Assembly (NCBI GenBank): GCA_903840355.1
Contig: CAIMFJ010000005.1
Location: 186,001-250,000 of the forward strand
Source of the DNA: an uncultured Opitutia bacterium
GTDB taxonomy: Bacteria > Verrucomicrobiota > Verrucomicrobiia > Opitutales > UBA953
Direction: 5' to 3'
Length of the DNA stretch: 64,000 nt
This document shows positions 8,397-17,733 of this stretch, piece by piece (the first letter of the stretch is position 1; each line of letters starts with the position of its first letter). The position numbers were made by a program, and so were the translations under genes. A model generated the notes under the pieces. That model saw only the letters and a list, made by a program, of their open reading frames with translations. It searched no databases and was not told the origin of the DNA.

Positions 8397-9472
8397 GTAC
8401 CAAGCCTATTCGCGTATTGTGTGTCGGTGCTGGTCACATGGGGCGCTCCCATGCCTTGGCTTATCATCGCCTAAAGGGTTTTGAGATTGTCGGGTTGGTA
8501 ACCCGTTCCGCGGCCTCTCGGGCCAAACTTAATCAGGAGTTGGGGGGTGGCTATGCGGAGTTCAGCGATTACCACGAAGCACTCAAGGCAACTCAGCCAG
8601 ATGCCGTTTCTATTTCGAGTTACCCAGACACCCATGCTGAGTATGCTATCGCCGCCCTAGATGCCGGCTGCCACGTCTTCGTTGAAAAACCCTTAGCCGC
8701 CACCGTGGCCGAGGCTGAAACCATTGTTGCCCGTGCCAAAGCTTCTCAACGCAAAGTGGTGATCGGTTATATTCTCCGACATCACCCGGCGTGGACGCAG
8801 TTCATCGAAACTGCGCGTCAATTGGGCAAACCCTTGGTGATGCGGATGAACCTTAATCAACAAAGTTCTGGTGACGCTTGGAAGACCCACCGGGCCTTGA
8901 TGCAGACTTGCAGCCCGATTGTAGACTGTGGCGTGCATTACGTGGATGTGATGTGCCAGATGACGAATAGTCGCCCGATTCGCGTTTCGGGTATTGGGGC
9001 GCGACTTTCGGAGGAATTGCCTACAGGGATGGTAAATTACGGACAACTCCAAGTGACATTTGCAGATGGCTCCGTGGGATGGTATGAGGCCGGTTGGGGT
9101 CCCATGATGTCGGAGGAGGCTTTCTTTGTGAAAGACGTGGTAGGGCCTAAGGGGTCGGTAACCATTGTGGCGGGGAAGGGCGCAGAGTCCGGTAATTCTG
9201 CCGAGGTTGATGGACACACGGGAGCGCAGGCTCTCAAGGTGCACCATGGTCAACTCGGTCCTGATGGACGCTTTGTTCGCAAAGATGAAATGGTGCCTAC
9301 TTTAGCCGATCCCGGTCACGATGGGTTATGCGAGCGCGAGCAGGTTTACTTTGAGAAAGCCATTCGGGAGAATTTGGATTTAACTTCGCACTTGGACGAT
9401 GCCGTTAATTCGATGCACATTGTCGCCGCCGCCGATCAATCTTTTCGCGAAGGTCGTACTATCAACCTGTAA
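8393..9472 (+). CDS. Gfo/Idh/MocA family oxidoreductase (cytoplasmic)
   Basis: A 359-residue NAD(P)-dependent oxidoreductase of the sugar/inositol dehydrogenase superfamily. The Rossmann dinucleotide motif is VGAGHMGRSHALAY (residues ~11-24), and EKPLAATVAEAE near 98 carries the Glu-Lys-Pro motif whose Lys is catalytic. CGVHYVDVM in the C-terminal half supplies the conserved His. There is no signal peptide, unlike the relative at 58889. It overlaps the upstream permease by 4 nt and is followed 2 nt later by gluconokinase. The context suggests it oxidises or isomerises an imported sugar or sugar acid before phosphorylation. The substrate is unknown. Confidence 0.9.
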   Translation: MSTKPIRVLCVGAGHMGRSHALAYHRLKGFEIVGLVTRSAASRAKLNQELGGGYAEFSDYHEALKATQPDAVSISSYPDTHAEYAIAALDAGCHVFVEKPLAATVAEAETIVARAKASQRKVVIGYILRHHPAWTQFIETARQLGKPLVMRMNLNQQSSGDAWKTHRALMQTCSPIVDCGVHYVDVMCQMTNSRPIRVSGIGARLSEELPTGMVNYGQLQVTFADGSVGWYEAGWGPMMSEEAFFVKDVVGPKGSVTIVAGKGAESGNSAEVDGHTGAQALKVHHGQLGPDGRFVRKDEMVPTLADPGHDGLCEREQVYFEKAIRENLDLTSHLDDAVNSMHIVAAADQSFREGRTINL

Positions 9473-9474
9473 TC

Positions 9475-9987
9475 ATGAAGCCCAGTACGGTAGTTTTTAT
9501 GGGGGTGTGCGGGTGTGGTAAGAGTTCGGTCGCGGAACTGTATGCCGCTCGCACGGGAAGCCAATTGGTCGAGGCGGATACGTTTCATCCGCCGGCTAAC
9601 ATTGCCAAGATGACTGCAGGGCAGCCTTTGACGGACGCTGATCGTCAGCAATGGCTCGAAGCCTTGGCGGCTCGCATTGCCCAGGGGAAAGCGGATGGAA
9701 AGTCGTTGTCGGTTACTTGCTCGGCACTGAAGAAATCTTATCGAAACCTTTTGCGTCGCGGGGATGACCAGATGGTTTTTGTCCACCTCACCGGTACGCC
9801 AGAGTTGCTGGCCCAACGGATGCAGTCGCGGCAGGGGCATTTTATGCCACCGTCTCTGCTGGCGAGTCAGTTGCAGATTTTAGAAGCTCCGCAGCGTCCA
9901 GAAGAGCGTTGCCTGACTATCGATATCACGCCTTCGGTCGCTGAAATCTGTAATCAAGTTATCGCCCAGTTAGCGACCTTGCCTTAG
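9475..9987 (+). CDS. gntK: Gluconokinase
   Basis: A 170-residue kinase of the thermoresistant gluconokinase family, which phosphorylates D-gluconate to 6-phosphogluconate for the Entner-Doudoroff or pentose phosphate route. The P-loop GVCGCGKSS is at residues 10-18. VEADTFHPPANIAKM and TCSALKKSYRNLLR are the family's substrate-binding segments, and MQSRQGHFMPPSLLASQ the lid. It follows the oxidoreductase by 2 nt and is the last gene of the plus-strand group. This placement suggests the permease and oxidoreductase deliver gluconate or a related sugar acid. Its end nearly abuts the convergent glycosidase gene. Confidence 0.92.
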   Translation: MKPSTVVFMGVCGCGKSSVAELYAARTGSQLVEADTFHPPANIAKMTAGQPLTDADRQQWLEALAARIAQGKADGKSLSVTCSALKKSYRNLLRRGDDQMVFVHLTGTPELLAQRMQSRQGHFMPPSLLASQLQILEAPQRPEERCLTIDITPSVAEICNQVIAQLATLP

Positions 9988-9988
9988 C

Positions 9989-12952
9989 TTAGAAATCAAG
10001 GGAGAGGGTGGGGCTGATGCGACGTTTCTTGTCGGCCTCTACTTGAAAGACTTTGCCTTCAAAATAAGTCCAATCGAGGTGGCTGGTGAAAACGGACGCG
10101 TCTTGGCTTTGGGAAATTCGGCCGTCTTGGAGCGTAAGCTTGAGGCTAATTTTGCCGACTTTGAATTTGTCTTCGTTATCGGGCGCTTGGATTTCCACGA
10201 GGTTGTGTAGTTGTAATTGAGAGATTTGCGGCGCCGTCAGTTGGACTTGGAAGACTTTCCATTGATCACCTCCGGTGGGCAGGACGGCGATTTTTTCATG
10301 ATTTAAATAAAGAAGTTTTTCGCCGTAGCCGGCGTTAATCCCAAAGACTTCGATTTTTAATTCAGCACGTTGAACGTGTTTTAAATCATCAGAGGTCAGC
10401 GGGATTTTAGGGGCGACAACAGCTTTTAGGTTGAGTTCAGAAACGAGGCAGGTGCTTTGACGATGGACACTGGGGAAGGTGAGAGGCGACGGGGTGCTCA
10501 CTTTTTCAGGTTCGCTCGTGAGGTTCTCCGTGATAATCCAAGCCTCAGCCCGCGTGGCGTTGTCGACCCCGCTGAGTTCTACTTGAAATTGAGAAGTATT
10601 TTGGGTGCTTAAGTCGTAACCTGCCATCGCCCAAACCCGGGCTTTTTTACTGGGCATGCCATCTTTGGCATAACTAGGGAACTGATTAATTTTTCCTTTA
10701 GCCTGTCGGGTCGCTTGGAGGGTTTGACCGTTGAGTTTTAGGTTAGGTAAATCTGGATAGCCGATGACCAATAGTTCGCGCCTTCCATTGACCGTGGGGG
10801 TCAAAGTGAAGTCGGTCACGCTGGGTTGGGGATGGGCAGTTACGATAACGTCGGGGTGAACGTCATGCTTGGTCTCGATGGGTGGCGTGCCTGGTGAAAT
10901 TTCCAGTGCGATGGTTTCATAGCCAGGAAGGGTAATTTTCAGTGCCTGTTCGGAGTTTACTTCGAGGCTGTAGGTTTGATTTTCGGGATAAACTTGGTGT
11001 GCCTGCCAAGGTTGTTGGGCGTGACCGAGGAATTGTGTGGCCGCCGTGAGGGGGATGATGAGTTGCTGGGATTGAGGCGACGGATTGCGGGCAACCAACG
11101 TCCCACTAGTACCATCGCGTGACCAGCCCATGTAGCCGTAGGCTTCGCCTTCGTCTGGTCGTCCACCCACGAAACAAGTATGATTCAGTGACTGGCGTCG
11201 ACTCTCAGTCCATTGGTGAATGGCGATGAGGGCCTGCCATTCTTGGGGTAGCATGGCATGGGGTGTCAGGTACCACTCACGTAGCAGGGTTCCACGTCCA
11301 TAGTGCATGAGTACGTGATCGGACCAATCTCGGAGCGTATCGGTCGCAAAGGACATTTGGCCGCGGGGATTGCGGATGATTCCGTGGGTCATGATGGACG
11401 AAATGGGAAACCAGGGACGGTCTTCCGGCTGTCCCCACATTCTCCAAAAGAAGACATCGCGATCCGTGGTGGCTTGGGCACGTCCGGATAGTTCAGGCCA
11501 ATTGGCATTAAATCCATCATCCCCCGCCAAGAGCCACACGCTGTTAGCGTAGTTTAGCCACGCAGGGGAGTGCCACGTCCAGTTGGTAGCATTAATGAAC
11601 ACACCCTGTTCATGGGCATAGTGCGTCGCCCGAATGAAGCCGTCCATTTCGGCTTCATGTCCGTGTCGGTCCGTCGGGACCACGTGCGAGAGGTGGTTGA
11701 AATCAAATTTAAAATATGAAACCTGCGCTTCAGCGACAAGCCGTCCGAGTTGCTGAGTGAGCTCCGCATGATAGCGCGGATCCGCCAAGGAATAGTGGGC
11801 GAAATAACGTCGGAAGTAGGGGTTGGCCTGGGCTGCGGTGTAACCTTGTTTTACGCCCCAGCCGATATCGTTAGTCGTGCCGTCAAGGGCCAGCCAGAGT
11901 CCGAGGGAACTACCTTGATCACGGAGCCTGTGGCCGAGTTGGGCGAGGTCGGTCATGCCGCCCGGGAAGAAATTGGCGGAAGGTTGCCAGACAGATTGGC
12001 GATTTTGCCAGCCGTTGTCCGGCACCATGGCATCGAGTTTAATATTGCTAGAGCCGAGGGCTTGCAAGAAGGCCCGGTGCAGGCTGGGGAACTTGTCGCC
12101 GCGCAGGTCCTTCCCATTGCTATCAAACCAATTATTGTAGTGGGTGAAAGTTCGCGGGGTGGGTCGGAAGGTATCAATCAGGTAGGTTTCAGGAGTTTGG
12201 TTCGGGGGTGTGAGTAGCAAGTCCACGCGTTGGCTTTCAAGGTGCCATGCATTATTTATGGTTTGAGCCTGTGCGGGGAAATGAAAGCAACGAACTAAGC
12301 CTGGGGTCGGGTGAGGATCAAGGTCGCCACCTTGGAAATCGACGAAACTGTGGTTACCTACTTTTTCAAAATGGTGGCTGTAGGCGGCGGGTTGATTGCC
12401 GTCGGTGTGGCGGGTTAACATCGTCGGATTTTCGGGTGCGAAAATCCATGACTGGTTCAGTACGATGGGTTCGCCGCGCCCGCCGCGATTTTCAGGGGCT
12501 GTCGTGGAGAAGCGTTCGACTTCTAAAGAGGCTAAAAGAACGGGTCCCGGTAGGGTGAGGCTAAGATATTTTTGCGTATAAGTTGCCGAGGGAGCGTTGG
12601 GGGTGGATTTTAGGATGAAGTGAACGACCACTTCCAACGGGGCTTCGGTTGGATAAGTTTTTTGGGGGCGTCGCGTGTAGTGTATTTCGTATTGCTGTGC
12701 AGTCTGGAGCGGCGTGCTGGCTTGATAGTCCAAGGCCGTGAGCAAAGTGCCGTCTTGTAAGCGAACGCCAAATTCCTCGCTGGTTAGGTTGACCGTTTGG
12801 TGTCGTTGCCGGTCGCTCAATTGTGTCGTGGTCCACGTGCCATTTTGGGCTTCGAGGCGACGGGTATAATCGCGCGTGGTTATTTCTATCACCTCGCCGG
12901 CAAGGACGCTACAGGTCGTCCCTAAGGCTAACCAACGGAGTAGGCGGAACAT
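9989..12952 (-). CDS. Secreted alpha-galactosidase-like glycoside hydrolase (clan GH-D related)
   Basis: A 987-residue protein with an N-terminal signal peptide (about residues 1-18) and a large N-terminal beta-sandwich-like region. A TIM-barrel-like core spans about 270-560, and a C-terminal all-beta part follows. In the core, DAMVPDNGWQ (307-316), LGLWLALDG and YFKFDFNHL (413-421) resemble the alpha-galactosidase/GH36-GH27 pattern in which the Asp of the K-x-D motif is the nucleophile; here that is Asp417. LAGDDGF (475-481) could provide the acid/base Asp. The C-terminal ~300 residues may be a carbohydrate-binding or sugar-hydroxyl-binding module. It starts 3 nt after the GH20-like gene, so the two form an operon. 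The exact family and substrate are not secure. Confidence 0.72.
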   Translation of the reverse strand: MFRLLRWLALGTTCSVLAGEVIEITTRDYTRRLEAQNGTWTTTQLSDRQRHQTVNLTSEEFGVRLQDGTLLTALDYQASTPLQTAQQYEIHYTRRPQKTYPTEAPLEVVVHFILKSTPNAPSATYTQKYLSLTLPGPVLLASLEVERFSTTAPENRGGRGEPIVLNQSWIFAPENPTMLTRHTDGNQPAAYSHHFEKVGNHSFVDFQGGDLDPHPTPGLVRCFHFPAQAQTINNAWHLESQRVDLLLTPPNQTPETYLIDTFRPTPRTFTHYNNWFDSNGKDLRGDKFPSLHRAFLQALGSSNIKLDAMVPDNGWQNRQSVWQPSANFFPGGMTDLAQLGHRLRDQGSSLGLWLALDGTTNDIGWGVKQGYTAAQANPYFRRYFAHYSLADPRYHAELTQQLGRLVAEAQVSYFKFDFNHLSHVVPTDRHGHEAEMDGFIRATHYAHEQGVFINATNWTWHSPAWLNYANSVWLLAGDDGFNANWPELSGRAQATTDRDVFFWRMWGQPEDRPWFPISSIMTHGIIRNPRGQMSFATDTLRDWSDHVLMHYGRGTLLREWYLTPHAMLPQEWQALIAIHQWTESRRQSLNHTCFVGGRPDEGEAYGYMGWSRDGTSGTLVARNPSPQSQQLIIPLTAATQFLGHAQQPWQAHQVYPENQTYSLEVNSEQALKITLPGYETIALEISPGTPPIETKHDVHPDVIVTAHPQPSVTDFTLTPTVNGRRELLVIGYPDLPNLKLNGQTLQATRQAKGKINQFPSYAKDGMPSKKARVWAMAGYDLSTQNTSQFQVELSGVDNATRAEAWIITENLTSEPEKVSTPSPLTFPSVHRQSTCLVSELNLKAVVAPKIPLTSDDLKHVQRAELKIEVFGINAGYGEKLLYLNHEKIAVLPTGGDQWKVFQVQLTAPQISQLQLHNLVEIQAPDNEDKFKVGKISLKLTLQDGRISQSQDASVFTSHLDWTYFEGKVFQVEADKKRRISPTLSLDF

Positions 12953-12955
12953 GGT

Positions 12956-14935
12956 TTACGGGAAGGTTAAGTTGGCGACCTCGTGGAAGTTGACGCCGTC
13001 CCAACGAGCTGGTGCACAGGTGAAGCACCATTTCCAACTCGCGGGGAGTTTTGGTTGGTAGGGTACTTTTAAAAGAATCTTATTTTCGCCAGCGTGCAGG
13101 TGGATGACGGGCGGCGGGCGCATCGACCAGTTTTCGTCGGTCATGGGCGATTCGCTCAGCGGTTCCGTCGCACGAGTACATTGCCATGCGGGTGGGTTAA
13201 GCCTTTGTCCATTAACCCAAACGTCGTGTCCTAAGGTGCTCCACGTGCCAGGGGCGGGTGCATCGATGCCGCGTTTGCTTTCACTCGAAGAGACCGTGTT
13301 AAAGCCGATAATCAGGTGAACATCTTGTTCAATCGGCGACGTGAAGGTGGTCGTAGCCCACGCGGTAGTATTTTCGTGTTGAGGGGGTAACCAGCCTGGG
13401 ATGTTGCGTTTGGCATCACTCGAGCCCCAGAAGTGGTTTAGGTAAACCAAGCCGCCCCAGACGTCGGTGGCGTGCGCAAAATCCGGCGGCGTGGTGACGT
13501 CTGGCGCGGTGAGTTGAACCTTCCAATGCAACTGACTGGAGGCAATGAAAGGGAAGGGTAAAGTTTGGAAGTAGTGATCACGATGCCAAGCCATCCGACC
13601 TTCAAGATTTTCAAAAGAAGGGCGCTGGGAGCTATCAGGGGCAGGGCATTGCACTAAGTAGCGTCGATCGGAATTAGCAGTACCATGCCAAACTCCTTCG
13701 CTAAAGCCAATGAGTTGGGGCAGGAGGCCATTCACCGTAACGACATCTTTTTCCTGACCCAGTCGACGGTCTGGCCAGTGGCAAAGAATAGCACCCAGTC
13801 CTAGTCCATCTGAAGCGGGTTTACCGCAAACTTGCAGGGAAGCTAAGCAAGGCGCTTCGAGTGGATCCATGTGGTTGGTGTAGAGCCAGCGTGAGTCGAT
13901 GTAGCGTTGTCCAGAAGTTGGAATGGCGGCCGAAGCCCAGAGTTGTAGAATGACATCAAGGTCAGTGATTTTAGCCCCGGGTTGCCAGACCATCGGTTGG
14001 CGTTGGGCTTCGCGGGTGGCTTGGAGTAGGTCGGGTATGAAGTTCGGCATTTTAATCGCAACTTCATCTGAGCCTAAATGGAAATAGGGGCCGGGGAACA
14101 ACTCGGCCCAAACAGGGATTTCGGCTTTAAGTAGGCTTAGCCCTTGGGGCGTTTGCATATCGAAGCCCAAGCTCTTAGTGAAATAACGACTGTGCCCAGG
14201 ACAGTCCATTTCGGGAATCACCGTGATGCCACGTGCGTAGGCAAAGTTTACGAAGTCACGAATTTCCTTTTGGCTGTATTGTTGCTGCGGGCTGCGGGTG
14301 CGACCTTTAGGATCATTCAGTTGGGGGTGTTCGAGGCTTTCGACGCGCCAAGCGGGAAAGTCGGTGAGGTGCCAGTGAAACGTGTTGAGTTTATAACGCG
14401 ACATGACCTCGAGTTGCGTTTGCAGCCATTCGATGGATTGGAAATTGCGCCCTACGTCATGCATCAATCCGCGCACTGGAAACGCCGGCCAATCCCGTAG
14501 GGTGCCACAAGGGATTGCTAAGTGGTCATCCGCATTCTCAACCAACTGTAAGAAAGTCTGTGTGCCCCAGAGTAAGCCAAGAGGCTCAGGTGCACTGATC
14601 ACGATTTCCTTGGGCGTAATCTTCAGACTGTAAGACTCGTCTTGATCCTTAGACGGGTTTGCAACTTTTTGACCTGAGGGTGGGGTAAGTTGGTAGGTGA
14701 TGGGTAGGCCGTGGAGATTTTCTTGCGCACCTCTTTGTTGGAGTTTTTCGCGGAGCAGGTGTGTGGCGTACACCACCCGTCGATCCGCTCCACAGCGATC
14801 AAGCAGGACATTTTCTTGAAACGAGGCGACGGAGACCGTGGTGCTCTCCAAGTTGATTTCTTGGGGCTGAGGGATGATTTTGGAGGTAGGGCTAACCGAC
14901 GCCGAGAAGAGGCAAAGCAGGGGTAACCAAGGCAT
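12956..14935 (-). CDS. Secreted GH20-type beta-hexosaminidase with C-terminal extension
   Basis: A 659-residue exported hydrolase with a signal peptide at residues 1-18. A GH20b-like N-terminal domain (about 20-150) precedes the GH20 barrel. NTFHWHLTDFPAWRVES (184-200), IPEMDCPGHS (240-249) and FHLGSDEV (285-292) are visible; Asp290-Glu291 is the catalytic pair of substrate-assisted N-acetylhexosaminidases. From about residue 480 an additional beta-rich region follows that ordinary GH20 enzymes lack; it may bind carbohydrate. It likely removes terminal GlcNAc or GalNAc from a polymer. The ThuA-like gene lies upstream and the GH-D-like glycosidase 3 nt downstream, and a hairpin sits just before its start. 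Confidence 0.85.
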   Translation of the reverse strand: MPWLPLLCLFSASVSPTSKIIPQPQEINLESTTVSVASFQENVLLDRCGADRRVVYATHLLREKLQQRGAQENLHGLPITYQLTPPSGQKVANPSKDQDESYSLKITPKEIVISAPEPLGLLWGTQTFLQLVENADDHLAIPCGTLRDWPAFPVRGLMHDVGRNFQSIEWLQTQLEVMSRYKLNTFHWHLTDFPAWRVESLEHPQLNDPKGRTRSPQQQYSQKEIRDFVNFAYARGITVIPEMDCPGHSRYFTKSLGFDMQTPQGLSLLKAEIPVWAELFPGPYFHLGSDEVAIKMPNFIPDLLQATREAQRQPMVWQPGAKITDLDVILQLWASAAIPTSGQRYIDSRWLYTNHMDPLEAPCLASLQVCGKPASDGLGLGAILCHWPDRRLGQEKDVVTVNGLLPQLIGFSEGVWHGTANSDRRYLVQCPAPDSSQRPSFENLEGRMAWHRDHYFQTLPFPFIASSQLHWKVQLTAPDVTTPPDFAHATDVWGGLVYLNHFWGSSDAKRNIPGWLPPQHENTTAWATTTFTSPIEQDVHLIIGFNTVSSSESKRGIDAPAPGTWSTLGHDVWVNGQRLNPPAWQCTRATEPLSESPMTDENWSMRPPPVIHLHAGENKILLKVPYQPKLPASWKWCFTCAPARWDGVNFHEVANLTFP

Positions 14936-14944
14936 AGCCCGAGA

Positions 14945-14964
14945 TTGAGGAAAGCCTTCCTCAA
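14945..14964 (-). terminator. 8-bp hairpin ahead of the GH20 gene
   Basis: TTGAGGAA and its complement TTCCTCAA enclose a 4-nt loop, ending 9 nt upstream of the GH20 start on the minus strand and about 33 nt after the ThuA-protein stop. There is no T-run. It may be an intercistronic terminator, a processing site or a translation-limiting leader structure. Confidence 0.35.
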
Positions 14965-14997
14965 CTCAAGAACTACCCCGAACCGTAACCGGAAACT

Positions 14998-16050
14998 TTA
15001 GCGTTTCCAGGTTACTTTGCTGGGCTCGACGATGCTTTCTTTATCCTTGGTCGGGAATTCCGCAGGTACTGGGATGGTTACCTTGCCCGTGGCGGCCCAT
15101 TCGGCACTACGCGCTAAAATCGTTTGGAAACCAACGCAGTGGAGGGCGATGAATTCTTTATCGCCAGCCCAGAGGTGCCCCATGGAAGTCGTAACCACCC
15201 GACCTTGGCCGAAACTAGCCCACCAAATCATGGGCTCGTGCATGTCCGTGCCCCCAAATTTTTCTTCGGAGAAAGCGCTGGCAATCACATCAATGTGATT
15301 CGCGCTACCACGCATGCGGTGATAGAGCTCATCGGAAGCGTGTAACCATTCCGTGGGCAGGTCTTTCAAGATGGGGTGGGAGTTGTCCCGGGTTTTAATC
15401 AGGAAGGGGTGACGCGCACCGTGACCCGAGCCGAAGCCCTTGGTTTTAATCTTTTCGTCATCCGCCGAAACTACGATCGCTTTGCCCGTGGCGTCATCTA
15501 CGGCCACGCGATCTTGGAAGGTGGCACCGCGCCAGCCGATGCAAATCATCTCGTTGAAATCATCCCAATTCGCAAACGAGTTATTCGCGGCGTGAACATT
15601 GACAACGCCACCACCTTTGAGGACGTATTCGGTGAAAGCTTCTTTCATCGGCTCGCTCCATTCTTGGCCGTTGTAATTGTTGATCACCACTTGGTAGTTG
15701 GCGAATTTAGGTACCCAGTTTTGCCAGTCAGCCGCATGCTCTTTGTTGAAAGCCGCTTCTTCTTGGCGCCAAACCTTCATTGCTTCGTCGTAGGCTTTTT
15801 TGCCTTCTTCATCATTAGGCTTGGGCTTATGAGGTTGAGCTTTGGTAAAACCAGCGGGAGCGGTCGAGACATCGACTTTGAAGGCTCCGGTCGCTTCAAG
15901 GGTGGCTTTGCAGGATTCCGTGGTCCGCACCCAATCATGGTTATTGCGACCATCGACGATGAGAACTTTGATGGGGTCGGCGACCAAGCACAGTGCAGTT
16001 AAAAACGTGAGCAGTGTGCTCACACCAAGGCGACGGAGGACGGGGGACAT
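14998..16050 (-). CDS. Secreted ThuA-domain protein
   Basis: A 350-residue protein with a signal peptide (MSPVLRRLGVSTLLTFLTALCLVA). The mature part opens with DPIKVLIVDGRNNHDW, the start of a ThuA (trehalose utilisation-like) domain of class I glutamine amidotransferase-like fold. GGGVVNVHAANNSF near 148 and SDELYHRMRG near 240 are typical of the family. The nucleophilic Cys of true amidotransferases is not apparent. An internal Lys/Pro/Glu-rich insertion lies at about 65-110. ThuA-like proteins are frequent in Verrucomicrobiota and Planctomycetota near sugar oxidoreductases and glycosidases, but their activity is not established. It precedes the GH20/GH-D-like gene pair on the same strand, 62 bp away. 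Confidence 0.85.
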   Translation of the reverse strand: MSPVLRRLGVSTLLTFLTALCLVADPIKVLIVDGRNNHDWVRTTESCKATLEATGAFKVDVSTAPAGFTKAQPHKPKPNDEEGKKAYDEAMKVWRQEEAAFNKEHAADWQNWVPKFANYQVVINNYNGQEWSEPMKEAFTEYVLKGGGVVNVHAANNSFANWDDFNEMICIGWRGATFQDRVAVDDATGKAIVVSADDEKIKTKGFGSGHGARHPFLIKTRDNSHPILKDLPTEWLHASDELYHRMRGSANHIDVIASAFSEEKFGGTDMHEPMIWWASFGQGRVVTTSMGHLWAGDKEFIALHCVGFQTILARSAEWAATGKVTIPVPAEFPTKDKESIVEPSKVTWKR

Positions 16051-16091
16051 GCAGCAAAATCAATAACCATTCTTCAATAAGGCGAGCGTTT

Positions 16092-17615
16092 TTAGAACCG
16101 GTCCAGCGAGCGGTAGTGGATGGCTTCGAGTAAATGAGTGGTTTCAAGGGGTTCGCTCTCCGCAAGGTCGGCAATTGTGCGAGCTACCCTTAAAATTCGG
16201 TCATAAGCACGGGCGGAGAGGGCCAACCTTTCGATGGCTTCTTGCAATAAATCTCCCTGGGCGGTGGTCAGTTGGCAACTCGCTCGCAAGGTAGCCCCGC
16301 TCAGTTGGGCGTTACAATACAAGGTCGTCCCGTGTAGGCGTTGAGCTTGGCGTTGGCGGGCGGCACTGATGCGTTGGCGAAGGGTGGCGGAGCTTTCGCC
16401 GTTTTGGCCGTGGCGGAGTTCGGCGACGGAGAGGGCGGGGGCTTCGATTTGCAGGTCAATGCGATCGAGTAACGGGCCGGAAATTTTCGCCCGATAACGG
16501 GCCACTTGTTGTGGTGAACACCGACAAGCGCGACGCGGGTCACCTAAATGCCCGCAGGGGCACGGGTTCATGGCAGCTACCAGCATCAAGCGTGCCGGGA
16601 GCGTGACTTTGGCCAGCGAGCGGGAAATTGTCACTTGGCCGTCTTCGAGTGGCTGCCGTAAAACTTCTAAAGCCGCGCGTCGAAATTCGGGGAGTTCATC
16701 GAGAAAGAGCACGCCGCCGTGAGCGAGGGATACTTCACCCGGACCTGGCATTGTGCCACCCCCAATCAGACCCACGTCGCTGATGGTGTGGTGGGGCGAG
16801 CGGAAGGGGCGTTGCCAAGCGTCGCGGACCAGTTGGAGGTTTTGTCCCGCGGCAGAATGTACCGTCAGGATTTCAAGGTATTCTTCGGGGGTAGGGCTGG
16901 GCAGGATGCCCGGGATGCTTTTGGCGATGAGCGATTTGCCCGCCCCGGGTGGCCCAATCATAATAAGATTATGACCTCCCGCCGCGGCGACTTCGACGGC
17001 CCGACGCACTTGGTGTTGACCTTTAATCTCCGAGAAATCCGCCAAAGGATTTAGCGGGTTGGATTGACGGATTCGGTTGGTCGCCAAGCGGGCTTCGGGT
17101 GCTGTTCCAAGTAAGAACCGACGTGCCCCGTCCAGCGAATCAACGGCAATGACTTCAATTCCGTCGATCAAAGCGGCCTCTTCGGCTGAGGTGCGAGGTA
17201 AGATGACGCCTTTGAGTCCGAGCTTACGTGCCAGCAAGCCAATCGAGATGGCTCCGCGTAGTGGGCGAGTTTGCCCCCTTAATCCCAACTCCCCCGCAAT
17301 GAGGTAATCCTTGAGGAGTTTGGGGCTGAGTTGGTTAAGGGACGCAGCGACCCCGAGGGCGATGGGCAGATCGTAAATGGCTCCCTCTTTACGTAAGTCA
17401 CCTGGCGCTAGGTTTACCACCGTACGGGTTTCGGGTAAACGCAATCCACTGTTGAGTAGTGCCGATTGCACCCGCTCTTCCGATTCTTTCACCGCCGTGT
17501 CGGGTAAGCCCACGATGCATAACTCCCGGTCACCGTATTCTCCCGTGTTCACCTCGACCTCAATCAGGACGGCCTCAATGCCCATTAAGGCTGCCGAGCG
17601 AATCACGGAAAGCAT
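16092..17615 (-). CDS. comM: YifB/ComM-family Mg-chelatase-like AAA+ ATPase
   Basis: A 507-residue AAA+ protein of the ComM (YifB) family. In Vibrio cholerae ComM is a hexameric helicase that drives branch migration during natural transformation; most bacteria with the gene are not known to be competent. The N-terminal segment [22 protein letters not shown] is the family start, with a Lon-protease-like S5 domain over about 1-180. Walker A is [12 protein letters not shown] near 217, and Walker [13 protein letters not shown] near 300. A four-Cys zinc-like cluster lies around [18 protein letters not shown], and the C-terminal Mg-chelatase helical domain is intact. It lies 41 bp upstream of the ThuA gene and diverges from the DUF1592 gene. 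Confidence 0.93.
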   Translation of the reverse strand: MLSVIRSAALMGIEAVLIEVEVNTGEYGDRELCIVGLPDTAVKESEERVQSALLNSGLRLPETRTVVNLAPGDLRKEGAIYDLPIALGVAASLNQLSPKLLKDYLIAGELGLRGQTRPLRGAISIGLLARKLGLKGVILPRTSAEEAALIDGIEVIAVDSLDGARRFLLGTAPEARLATNRIRQSNPLNPLADFSEIKGQHQVRRAVEVAAAGGHNLIMIGPPGAGKSLIAKSIPGILPSPTPEEYLEILTVHSAAGQNLQLVRDAWQRPFRSPHHTISDVGLIGGGTMPGPGEVSLAHGGVLFLDELPEFRRAALEVLRQPLEDGQVTISRSLAKVTLPARLMLVAAMNPCPCGHLGDPRRACRCSPQQVARYRAKISGPLLDRIDLQIEAPALSVAELRHGQNGESSATLRQRISAARQRQAQRLHGTTLYCNAQLSGATLRASCQLTTAQGDLLQEAIERLALSARAYDRILRVARTIADLAESEPLETTHLLEAIHYRSLDRF

Positions 17616-17733
17616 CAGGCAGGGCTGGGGACAGGTTAAAAATGGGTCAAAGGCTTAGAAATCGGAGCGTTTACCTAAAGAAAAGCCCCCTTCGAGGTTG
17701 CAGGATTTGTTAGGCAACTTTTAGGGTCATTTT

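Noticed and set aside
11750-12217. Plus-strand ORF of 155 residues inside the GH-D-like gene
   Set aside because: Antisense shadow; the minus-strand frame has the catalytic-type motifs and a signal peptide.
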